NCBI GenBank assembly: GCA_963783245.1
Contig: CAWAMS010000008.1
Span: 1-64,000, forward strand
Source of the DNA: Bog-473 sp963783245
GTDB taxonomy: Bacteria; Actinomycetota; Acidimicrobiia; Acidimicrobiales; RAAP-2
Reading direction: 5' to 3'
DNA length: 64,000 bases
The notes under the pieces are model-generated. The model saw only the letters and a list, made by a program, of their open reading frames with translations. It searched no databases and was not told where the DNA came from. This document shows positions 36,291 to 44,559 of the stretch, one piece after another. The translations under genes and the position numbers were made by a program. How positions within the stretch are numbered: the stretch's first letter is position 1; each line of letters begins with the position of its first letter.

Positions 36291-36871
36291 TCACGCGCCG
36301 GAATGCCCGGCCGCCGCTGTCGCCACACGACGCACGATCGGCATCCAGTCACTCAGTCCGAGGACGACGAGTCCATCGACCTTGCCGCCCTCGTCTGCCC
36401 GGCGGAGCAAGAGCACGTCTTGCGCGTACGGCAAGCGTTCGAACGAGCGCTGCTCGAGCGGGTGCAGAGGACCACCCTGCAGTGCGAGCGAGGTCACGCT
36501 GTCGGGGGCCAGCGTCCCTCCGTAGGTGTCCTGGCGCGCCACGAGATACCGCTTTGCCGCAACGTGCAGTCCCACCAACCCGGCCACCCGCTCCCCGAGC
36601 GCCCCCCGGACTGCGGCTGCACCGGCCTCGGCGTGTTGGGCATCGTCGACCCCCGACAAGAGATGACCGACGTCGTGCACCAATCCGGCCACGGCGAGCT
36701 CCTGGTCCCCCGGCGCCTCCGCCCGTAGGACCGACGCCGTCTGCGGGGCATGATCGAGCTGCGAAAAGGGCTTCGTCCCGATCCGATCTCGACTGGTCGC
36801 GACTCACCCGAGACCAAAAGTCGCTCGATGTCGTCCACGGTCAAGGTCACGGGGCCATTCTCCACTCTCAT
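36291..36871 (-). CDS. HD-domain phosphohydrolase, frame broken
   Basis: About 193 residues after joining frames near 36757 (a -1 shift or two +1 shifts, at a run of T). The N-terminus reads VENGPVTLTVDDIERLLVS, then FSQLDHAPQTASVLRAEAPG, GLVHDVGHLLSG (the HD metal-binding pair) and VGLHVAAKRYLVA with a further His. This resembles the small HD proteins linked to phosphonate or nucleotide turnover. No partner genes are nearby, so the substrate is unknown. Confidence 0.7.
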
Positions 36872-37007
36872 CGACGCGGCGACCCTGCACCGTGACGGGC
36901 ACCGACCGGACATCCGGACTCGCAAACGATCGGGTCACCATGTTTACAGAGTCGCCCGAACGGGGACGCACCCGATAGTTTCGCAGCACTATCTGGGAGG
37001 ACCCAAC

Positions 37008-38391
37008 GTGCCCGACACCACGACATCTGATATCGATTTATCAGGCGACTCCGACACGGACGAGCTCCTCAGCGAGCTACGGGCCTGGCTGGCCGAGAAT
37101 TGGGATCCCGACCTCACCGTCGGCGAATGGTGGGAGCGCCTGGGCCTCGCGGGCTGGTCCGCGCCCGGCCTACCCGAAAATGCGTACGGACGGGGGATGG
37201 CCCGGGCTGACGCAGTGCTGGTCGCCCAGGAGATTTCCCAGTTCGGGGCACTTGGGGCACCGGCAGGGTTGGGCCTTCTCCTCGCCGCTCCGACGATCGC
37301 CACACATGGCACGCAGGAACAGGTCGAAACGTACGTCCGCGAGATCGTCACGGGACGAAAGGGCTGGTGCCAACTCTTCAGCGAACCGCAAGCAGGGTCC
37401 GACCTCGCCGGCCTGCAGACGAGGGCGGTGCGGGACGGCGACGAGTGGGTCATCAATGGACAAAAGGTGTGGACCTCGGGTGGCCAGTCCGCGGATCTGG
37501 GCATGCTGTTGGCCCGTACCGATTCCAGTGTGCCCAAGCATGCCGGAATCTCCTATTTCGCGTTCGAGATGCTGCAAGATGGCGTCGACGTGCGACCGCT
37601 CAGGGAGATGACCGGTCACGCGCTCTTCAACGAGGTCTTCCTCACCGACGCTCGGGTAGCGGATTCGGCGCTCATCGGCGGGGTCAACAACGGATGGGCG
37701 GCGGCGAACACGACACTGATGAACGAGCGGGCCGGACTGGGTTCTGGCGGCGGCAACGCCGCCGGCGGTGATTCGGCGCAGCCCGGTTCAGTGCCCGGGG
37801 CACTGGGAAGGCGTGTGGGCGACTTCGTCGAGCGTCGGGGCAGCAAGGGCACCAACGCGTCGCGGACCAGCCAAGGATGCCGGCGAAGACGGCGGTGGAC
37901 TGATGAGCGTGATGCGGGGGGGAGCGGACCTCCTGATCCGCATGGCCCAGTTCAGCGGGGTCAACAAGGATGCCGGCGTGCGACAGGATCTGGTCCGCCT
38001 GTACACCTTGGGCGAGCTGGGGCGGTTCAACGGACTGCGGGTCAAAGCCGTCAAGGAGAAGGGTGGCGACATCCCGGGCATGCCCAATGTGGCAAAGCTG
38101 TCGATGAGCCAGATCGTGAGGCTGACCCGTGATCTCGGGCTGCGGATTGCCGGGCCGGCCGGGACGCTGCACGCCTACAAGAACGACGAGAAGGCCGGCT
38201 TGGCCAGGATCGTCGGGAATCCCTTCGTCGGGGGTATCACGGAGATGGCGCTGTTTGCGCAGGCACCTTCTATCTACGGCGGCACTGACCAGGTACAGCG
38301 CAACATCATCGGTGAGCGCGTGCTCGGTCTGCCCAAGGAGCCGAATAACGACCGTGTGACCCCCTTCTCCGAGCTGCCCAAGAACGCCTGA
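37008..38391 (+). CDS. acyl-CoA dehydrogenase, frame broken
   Basis: About 460 residues after a +1 join near 37870. WCQLFSEPQAGSDLAGLQTRA is the FAD/substrate segment (SEP.AGSD), WVINGQKVWTSGGQSADLGM the second signature, and APSIYGGTDQVQRNIIGERVLGLP the C-terminal flavin-binding tail. The enzyme forms the 2,3 double bond of an acyl-CoA and passes electrons to ETF. A Gly-rich loop (GLGSGGGNAAGGDS) near the subunit hinge is longer than I expect. The GTG start follows GGGAGG. It probably works with the SDR 168 bp downstream in beta-oxidation. Confidence 0.88.
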
Positions 38392-38558
38392 GCCGAGGGC
38401 CGGAGGCGGCTGGCCCACTTTCCGTGCCCACGCAACCTAGATTTCACCCCGCTGTTGGCGCGCGAGGATACGGGAAAGGTCTACGAGGACCTGTTGCTGG
38501 GCCGTATCGAGCCTGGGCGTGACACACGAGATCGCGAACATAAGGAGAGAAGAGAACC

Positions 38559-39470
38559 ATGGGTATTTGTGACGGACGCGTCGTCGTCATCACCGGAGCG
38601 GGTCGGGGCATCGGACGTGAGCACGCCCTCGAATTCGCCAGCCAAGGGGCGAAGATCGTCGTCAACGACCTCGGTGCAGAAATCGACGGGACCGGCAGCT
38701 CCGCCGGGCCGGCAGGCGAAGTCGTCGACGAGATCCGCGGAATGGGCGGCGAAGCTGTCGCGAACGGCGACGACGTGTCGGACTACGAGGGCGCCGGCCG
38801 ACTCATCCAGACGGCGATCGACACGTTCGGGACCATCGATGTCCTGGTCAACAACGCGGGGATCCTGCGTGACCGGATGCTCGTCAACATGACCATCGAC
38901 GAGTGGGACGCAGTGATCCGCGTCCACCTCCGTGGCACCTTCGCCCCGACGCGGCACGCCGCGGAGTACTGGCGGAATCGGACGAAGGCGGGAGAGGCGA
39001 ACGATGCCCGTGTCATCAACACGACCTCTCCTTCGGGCATTTACGGCAACGTCGGACAGACGAACTACGGAGCGGCCAAGGCAGGTATCGCCTCGTTCAC
39101 GGTCATTGCGGCCATGGAACTCGGTCGTTACGGCGTGACCGTGAACGCGATCGCGCCCGCGGCCTTGACCCGCATGACCGAGAATCTGGGCGGTTTCGAC
39201 GAGTCGGCGAAGAAGCCCGAGCAGTTCGACCCGCTCGCCCCCGGCAACATCGCTCCCCTGGTGGTCTGGCTCGGCAGCCCCGAGTCCGCGTCCATCACCG
39301 GTCGCGTCTTCAACGTCCAGGGCGACCACATCAGCGTCGCCGAGGGATGGGTGGAAGGCCCGGCTGCGGACAAGGGCGACCGCTGGGACCCGGCAGAGCT
39401 CGGCAAGATCGTCCCCGACCTGGTGGCTCAGGCAGCCCCCAACGCGAACATGGGCGGCAAAAGGAAGTGA
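38559..39470 (+). CDS. short-chain dehydrogenase (3-hydroxyacyl-CoA dehydrogenase-like), paralogue of 17062-17970
   Basis: 303 residues. TGAGRGIGREHAL (cofactor loop), NNAG, and NYGAAKAGI (catalytic Tyr-Lys) are intact. Segments such as VVNDLGAEIDGTGSS and ILRDRMLVNMTIDEWDAVI match the SDR at 17062 almost word for word, so the two are paralogues serving related substrates. AAGGAGAGAAGAG precedes the ATG. It follows an acyl-CoA dehydrogenase, so 3-hydroxyacyl-CoA oxidation is likely. Confidence 0.9.
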   Translation: MGICDGRVVVITGAGRGIGREHALEFASQGAKIVVNDLGAEIDGTGSSAGPAGEVVDEIRGMGGEAVANGDDVSDYEGAGRLIQTAIDTFGTIDVLVNNAGILRDRMLVNMTIDEWDAVIRVHLRGTFAPTRHAAEYWRNRTKAGEANDARVINTTSPSGIYGNVGQTNYGAAKAGIASFTVIAAMELGRYGVTVNAIAPAALTRMTENLGGFDESAKKPEQFDPLAPGNIAPLVVWLGSPESASITGRVFNVQGDHISVAEGWVEGPAADKGDRWDPAELGKIVPDLVAQAAPNANMGGKRK

Positions 39471-39512
39471 CGTGACGGTCAGCGGCAGCCTTCGGGCTGA
39501 CCGGGACGTCTG

Positions 39513-39924
39513 ATGGCCCGACCGCACGCCATATCGAGTACCAGTTCCGCGGTGGCTCGGATCCGGGCCATCTGCCTCGCGTTGCCTGAGGCGACCGAGA
39601 AGCCGTTCGGCGGCCACACGTCCCCGGCCTTCCGGGTGCGGGACAAGATGTTCGTCGTCGTTGCCGAAGATCAAGACGTCGATCACCCTGAAGGCTCCCA
39701 AGGGCGTCCAGGGGATTCTGGTGCACTCCGACCCGGAGCGGTTCTTCGTGCCCAAGTACGTCGGGAGCAAGGGATGGGTCGGGGTGCGACTCGACCTGGC
39801 CCGTCCGCCGGACTGGGAGGAGATGGCCGAGATCATCTACGAGAGCTACTGCCTCCTGGCCCCGGCCCGACTGGTGCGGCAGCTGGAGGCCGACCTCGAT
39901 GCGGGTAACTGGGTGCCCGGGTGA
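39513..39924 (+). CDS. MmcQ/YjbR-family protein, frame broken
   Basis: About 136 residues after a +1 join near 39668. RAICLALPEATEKPFGGHTS and FRVRDKMFVVVAED in the first frame, then SITLKAPKGVQGILVHSDPE, FFVPKYVGSKGWVGVRLD and IIYESYCLLAPARLV in the second, match the small CyaY-fold MmcQ/YjbR family. The role is not established; DNA binding has been suggested for relatives. Confidence 0.8.
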
Positions 39925-40122
39925 CCGAGTGACCGGATCTGGGCGTCGCCAGGAGCCCTGAAGGCCTGATCCGAAGGCCCAGGCCAGGCACGATGGAGGG
40001 GCCGGATCCGGATTTTTCGCCGTCGATCTCCGTTTGAGCAGCGCAGCGCGCTATTGTTGTCGTTGAGGGCACCACCATTACAGATTTGGAAATCCCTCTG
40101 GCTCGCGAGAGTCACCGGCCAT

Positions 40123-40140
40123 GACCCCCGACAAGGGGTC
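40123..40140 (+). promoter_or_regulatory. hairpin in the cold-shock mRNA leader
   Basis: GACCCC and GGGGTC pair around a 6-base loop, ending 30 bases before the csp start codon and 13 bases before the GGAAGGAG site. Cold-shock mRNAs commonly have structured leaders that control translation with temperature; this hairpin is a candidate part of one. Confidence 0.4.
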
Positions 40141-40170
40141 AAATCTGGCCAGGGAAGGAGTGGATTTTCA

Positions 40171-40375
40171 ATGGCAACTGGTTCCGTGAAGTGGTTTAAC
40201 GGTGAGAAGGGCTTCGGCTTCATCACTCAGGACGGTGGCGGCCCCGACGTATTCGTGCATTTCGAGCGCGATCTCCGGTACGGGGTACCGCAACCTCGAA
40301 GAAGGACAGAAGGTTGAGTTCGAGACCAACCAAGGCCCCAAGGGGCTGCAGGCCGCAAACGTGCGCGCCATCTGA
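40171..40375 (+). CDS. cspA: cold-shock protein (CspA family) with one extra base
   Basis: MATGSVKWFNGEKGFGFITQ is the family start with RNP1 (KGFGFI), and DVFVHF is RNP2. After VFVHF the frame changes. Removing the G at about 40264 restores FSAISGTGYRNLEEGQKVEF, then ETNQGPKGLQAANVRAI and the stop, giving 67 residues, exactly the normal length. The protein is a small RNA chaperone that melts mRNA structure in the cold and in growth. The break is almost surely a sequence error. An 11-bp-spaced GGAAGGAG site precedes the ATG, and a terminator hairpin follows. Confidence 0.92.
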
Positions 40376-40410
40376 TCCCGACGAGCCGACGAGATCGGCC
40401 GACAGAACAG

Positions 40411-40465
40411 CCAGAAATCAGGGCCCTCTCTCCATTAGCGAGCGGGGGCCCTGTCTGGTTTCTGG
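40411..40465. terminator. two-part hairpin between cspA and cysQ
   Basis: CAGGGCCC (40419-40426) pairs with GGGCCCTG (40446-40453), and an outer arm CCAGAAA/TTTCTGG extends the stem with a small bulge. It lies between converging genes and probably ends both transcripts. No long T-run follows, so it may need Rho or act as a 3' barrier. Confidence 0.6.
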
Positions 40466-40470
40466 GGCGG

Positions 40471-41223
40471 TCAGTAGTAGGGGCGGTAGTCCCGGGTGGT
40501 GACGCCCAGCACGGCTTCGGCCAGCTCAGGTCGGCAGACCATGAGATCGGGCAACCACGCATCCGGGGCCCCGTAGCGCAGCGGTTCCCCATTCAGCCGA
40601 GATGCGTGCAACCCACTCGCCTCCGCCACCGCCACCGGTGCACACGAGTCCCACTCGTACTGTCCCCCGGCGTGGATGTAGACGTCGGCGAGGCCCATGA
40701 TCACGGCGCCGATTTTGGCGCCGGCCGAGCCCATGGGGATCATCGTGCCGCCGATCGCTTCCGCCACCTCGTACGCCACCTCGGGCGGTCGGCTCCGGCT
40801 GACGACGACCCGGGGCGGGGCGCTGGCGTCGAACGGCGCCAGCTCGAGGGGGGCGCCCGTGGACAGGGTCACGTCTATGGCCGGCAGCGCCACGGCACCG
40901 ACAACGGCCACACCGCTTACCGCCATTGCCACGTGGACGGCCCAGTCCGGCCGCCCGGGCTGGCCGAACTCACGGGTGCCGTCCAGAGGGTCGATGATCC
41001 AGAGCCGTCCGTTACCCGAGACGTGCTCGAGCCCCTCCTCCGACCGCACATCGTCGTCCGGGTAAAGGCGATTCAGCTCTTTGACGAGGAGATGGTGGGC
41101 CAGCCGATCTCCGGCCGCACCCACGCCTCTGCCGGCGGACGGCCCATCTCTCAACTCCAGCAAGGCCCGACCCGCCATGGTCGCCAGGGCAGCCGCGTCA
41201 CGGTGCTCGGCTGTGAGATCCAC
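40471..41223 (-). CDS. cysQ: 3'(2'),5'-bisphosphate nucleotidase / inositol monophosphatase family (CysQ-like)
   Basis: 250 residues. VRSEEGLE (metal-binding Glu-Glu), DPLDGTREF (DPxDGT metal motif) and EWDSCAPVAVAEASG (WDxxA motif) are all present. CysQ removes the 3'-phosphate from PAP made in sulfate assimilation and can also act on inositol phosphates. The GTG at 41223 follows AAAGGGGAGTC. An upstream TTG at 41253 lacks such a site. Confidence 0.87.
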   Translation of the reverse strand: MDLTAEHRDAAALATMAGRALLELRDGPSAGRGVGAAGDRLAHHLLVKELNRLYPDDDVRSEEGLEHVSGNGRLWIIDPLDGTREFGQPGRPDWAVHVAMAVSGVAVVGAVALPAIDVTLSTGAPLELAPFDASAPPRVVVSRSRPPEVAYEVAEAIGGTMIPMGSAGAKIGAVIMGLADVYIHAGGQYEWDSCAPVAVAEASGLHASRLNGEPLRYGAPDAWLPDLMVCRPELAEAVLGVTTRDYRPYY

Positions 41224-41285
41224 GACTCCCCTTTCCCGCTCTTGGACGTCCAATGTCTAGCCGCCACGTGACCACGCGGCGGCCG

Positions 41286-41943
41286 TCAGACGAGTCGGCG
41301 GTCGGTGGCCCAGCGGGTCAGCTCGTGACGGGTCGAGAGCTGGAGCTTGCGCAGGACGGACGAGACGTGTGACTCGACCGTCTTGGCCGAGATGGTCAGG
41401 TCCCGTGCCACCTCTTTGTAGGTGTAACCCCGGGCGATGAGGCGCAGGACTTCGCGCTCCCGGGGCGAGAGTTGGTCGAGCTCGGGGTCGAGGCCTCGCC
41501 CCGGTCCCTGCGCCGATGGATCCTTGCGCGAAGGCATCGAGGACGAAGCCGGCCAAGCGCGGCGAGAAGACGGCATCACCGGCTGCGACCCGGTAGACCG
41601 CCTGCAACAGTTCGCCGCCGGAAATGGTCTTGGTGATATAGCCGCGGGCTCCGGCACGGATGACTGCGATGACATCCTCGGGCGCGTCGGAGACGGAGAG
41701 GGCGAGAAACTGCACCTCAGGATGGTGGGGCAGGACGCCGTGGAGGACGGCTTGACCGCCGCCGCCGGGGAGATGGACATCGAGGAGGACGACGTCGGGG
41801 AGGCGCTCGCCGATCAGCTCGATGGCCGCTGCCACCTCGTCCGCCTCGCCGACGACCTCGACGGCGTCCCCGAGCTCGGCCCGCACGCCGGCCCGGAAGA
41901 CCGCATGGTCCTCGACGAGGAAGATCCTCGGTCGGTCGCTCAT
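41286..41943 (-). CDS. NarL/LuxR-type response regulator, frame broken
   Basis: About 218 residues after a +1 join near 41520. The receiver domain (IFLVEDHAVFRAGVRAEL, phospho-acceptor in VVLLDVHLPGG, Lys in YITKTISGGEL) is followed by a LuxR helix-turn-helix (LSPREREVLRLIARGYTYKE, ISAKTVESHVSSVLRKL). The ATG overlaps the stop of the histidine kinase (ATGA), so the two make a coupled two-component system. Confidence 0.9.
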
Positions 41944-43136
41944 CGGGGCATCGACAGCTCGACCTCGGTCCCTTCGCCGGGTGCTGATCGGATGGTCACG
42001 GCGCCACCGTAGCGAGCCATCCGAGCCTTGATGGACTGCGCGATGCCCTGGCGATCGGGGGGAACGCTCTCTGGGTCGAAACCCTGGCCACGGTCCCGTA
42101 CGTACAGCATGACGGCGTGGGGCTCGACCTCGGCGTAGAGCGAGACCTGGGCGGCGCCGGACCATTTGGCGGCGTTGACCGTGGCTTCTCGGGCCGCATC
42201 GAGGAGGGCGCGGAGGCCCTCGGTGAGCTCGCAGTCGCCGACCAGCACGACCTGGACCGTGATCCCGTGATCGGCCTCTACGTGGCGCTGGAGCAGCCCG
42301 ACCCCTTCGGCCAGCATCGTGGCATCCTCGCTGATCGTCCCGGGCGCCTTCCCCTCGAAGAGCCAGGCCCGGAGCTCCCGCTCCTGGGCCCTCGCCAGGC
42401 GGACCACGTTCTGGGGATCGTCTGACGACCGCTGGATCAGAGCGAGCGTCTGGAGCACCGAGTCGTGGACGTGCGCCGCCATCTGCGACCGCTCCTCGGC
42501 CATCGCCCGCGCTTCTCGCTCCGACATCAGGTCGCGGACGAGGCTCAGCCACCATGGGCCGAAGATCACCACGATGGCGGCGATGACCAGCAGGGCGCCG
42601 CTGAGCGGCCGCAGCGCGGCGGTGCTCGGGTGGCCCAGGATCAGGACCACGATGCCGCCCGCCGCCAGGAGCGCGCCTGCGCCGACGCGCAGGACCAGCT
42701 TCCAGTGCCGCCCACCCTCGCTCCCGACGCTGAGCATCGGGACGAGGTCGTCGTTCATCCAGACGCGTTCTGCCTCACTGGCGTTGCGCCAGATCAGGAT
42801 GGTCAGGCCGACGGCCAGGAAGACCGGCCAGCTGATGATCCCGACGAAACCGATGTGGAGCGCCGAGACGACGACCTGCGTGACGATGACGATCGGGATG
42901 ACGGCGATGACCAGGCGGATACCGCGCCGGTCGTTGATCGCTCTCGAGAAGATGTTGGTCGACTCGCCCTCGAGGGGGACGATGAGCCACGCCAACGCGT
43001 AGACGAGTACGGGGACGCCGCTGGCCAACCCGACGAGGACGAAGCCGATCCGCACGATCGTGACGTCGATGCCCGTGGCCTGGGAGAACCCACCGCAGTT
43101 GCCCGCCAGGACTCTTGCGTCTGACGAGCGGCGCAT
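41940..43136 (-). CDS. sensor histidine kinase with N-terminal PspC domain
   Basis: About 398 residues. Residues 8-58 form a PspC domain (LAGNCGGFSQATGIDVTIVR, then a membrane segment VLVYALAWLIVP). Further membrane segments follow, then MAAHVHDSVLQTLALIQRSS, a HisKA_3-type phospho-His box, and an ATPase domain with VNAAKWSGAAQVSLY (N box) and RDRGQGFDPESV (G box). PspC-type kinases with NarL-type regulators sense cell-envelope stress in actinobacteria. The ATG at 43136 matches the usual domain start; the frame is open further upstream (to 43409). It is divergent from a PspC and DUF1707 pair. Confidence 0.9.
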   Translation of the reverse strand: MRRSSDARVLAGNCGGFSQATGIDVTIVRIGFVLVGLASGVPVLVYALAWLIVPLEGESTNIFSRAINDRRGIRLVIAVIPIVIVTQVVVSALHIGFVGIISWPVFLAVGLTILIWRNASEAERVWMNDDLVPMLSVGSEGGRHWKLVLRVGAGALLAAGGIVVLILGHPSTAALRPLSGALLVIAAIVVIFGPWWLSLVRDLMSEREARAMAEERSQMAAHVHDSVLQTLALIQRSSDDPQNVVRLARAQERELRAWLFEGKAPGTISEDATMLAEGVGLLQRHVEADHGITVQVVLVGDCELTEGLRALLDAAREATVNAAKWSGAAQVSLYAEVEPHAVMLYVRDRGQGFDPESVPPDRQGIAQSIKARMARYGGAVTIRSAPGEGTEVELSMPR

Positions 43137-43502
43137 GTCCCGCAGGTGATGATGGCGGGGGCGGCCGCCGTGGGGACGCCACCCGTGGGACCACGACGGC
43201 GATGGTGGTCCTGTCGTCTGGGAGCAGGCCTGAGCCTGCATCGGGAACTGGCCGTGATCCGTCGGCCGTGCCCGGTGGGCGTGCCGCCAGGAGGCCGGGC
43301 GGCCGTCGCCCTGCGAAGGCTCGGTCGTGACGCCTTCCTGCGGGCGCGTGGCGGGATCGGTTGACTCGGGGATACCACGATGATCGCGCGCCCGGCACTC
43401 GACGACCATCAGGGAAATCCCTGAGTGCGGAGGGTGGGAGTCAGGGTACGACCCGGGTCATGCCGGATGTCGTTCCGGCCGCCGCTCGCTCAGGCTGGAG
43501 GC

Positions 43503-43890
43503 ATGACTACTCCATCTGCATCGCACGAAGACCCGGGTTCCGTGGCCGGCCACGGCACCACCGAAGGCGGTGACACGTCCCGAATTGGGAGCCTCCACCT
43601 TGACGGCACCCCCGTCAGACGCGTCGGAATCGGCGGCCGAGGCGTCGGGCTCGGGCTCGTCTGACAGCTTGCGCCGGGGAGGACCGGATCGAATGCTCGC
43701 CGGCGTCGCCGTCGGACTGGCCGACTACTTCGACATCGACCCAACCCTGGTCCGTGTCGGATTCGTCGCCCTTTCCCTCCTGGGCGGACTGGCCGTCCCG
43801 CTGTACCTGGCCGGATGGCTCCTCATCCCCGAGCAAGGTGCCGAGCAATCGGTGGCCGAGGAGCTGTTGGCCCGTGAACGAATCCGCTGA
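43503..43890 (+). CDS. PspC-domain membrane protein (possible frame break)
   Basis: The C-terminal part is a clear PspC domain: LRRGGPDRMLAGVAVGLADY, FDIDPTLVRVGFVALSLLGG and LAVPLYLAGWLLIPEQG (membrane segment). A hydrophilic Ser/Asp-rich head precedes it. Reading from the ATG at 43503 needs a +1 shift near 43600; alternatively the gene starts at the GTG at 43570. PspC proteins sit in the inner membrane and control envelope-stress responses. It is divergent from the PspC-type kinase operon. Confidence 0.8.
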
Positions 43891-43957
43891 CCGGCCCCGT
43901 CGATCGATCGACGCCGACATCGAGTACCTGCTGAGCCATTTCCACCCGAAAGGACAC

Positions 43958-44377
43958 ATGATGCGCCTTCGCCCCGATGCTGCCCGCTGGACCTCGCCGG
44001 CCTCCACTGCCAACCTGCGCGTGTCGGACGCCGAGCGCAACGAGGTGGCCGACAAGCTGTCACGGCATTTCTCCGATGGCCGGCTGGACCAGACCGAGTT
44101 CAAAGAACGCCTCGACGCTGCGATGTCCGCCAAAACACAGGGCGATCTGGTCGGTCTCTTCGACGACCTGCCGTCTCTGGCCGACGAACCACCGCCACCT
44201 CCGTCACGCCGTCGACGTCTGGTCCCCTTCCTCGTCATGATCGCCTTCATCGCCATCGTCGCCGGCTCGACCGTCTCGCTGTGGCACGCGTTCCGGATCC
44301 CGTGGCTCCTCGTGGCCGTGATCGCCTTCTTCCTCTGGCACCGGGCTGGAGCCAGGCATCACCACACGACGGACTGA
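43958..44377 (+). CDS. DUF1707 (SHOCT-like) membrane protein
   Basis: About 139 residues. RVSDAERNEVADKLSRHFSD and FKERLDAAMSAKTQGDLVGL form the DUF1707 domain, followed by an acidic Pro-rich linker, a basic RRRRL anchor and two membrane segments (LVPFLVMIAFIAIVAGSTV and IPWLLVAVIAFFLWH). Tandem ATG codons at 43958/43961 follow GAAAGGA. An upstream in-frame GTG at 43874 would overlap the PspC gene. DUF1707 genes often accompany PspC proteins, suggesting a shared envelope role. Confidence 0.82.
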   Translation: MMRLRPDAARWTSPASTANLRVSDAERNEVADKLSRHFSDGRLDQTEFKERLDAAMSAKTQGDLVGLFDDLPSLADEPPPPPSRRRRLVPFLVMIAFIAIVAGSTVSLWHAFRIPWLLVAVIAFFLWHRAGARHHHTTD

Positions 44378-44559
44378 AGCGGTTGGGAAATCCACAGGCA
44401 GGGTGCCACTCGGTCGCCCGACGCCAGTGAGTAGCATGGCCATCGCTCGCCACCCCTGACCTGGTGATCTACGCACCGTACCGGGACAGCTAGCGTCGAG
44501 TCCAGCGCTGGAACCACAGCCGCCCCCAGCCCCAGTGAAACCTCAGGAGAGATTCATTT

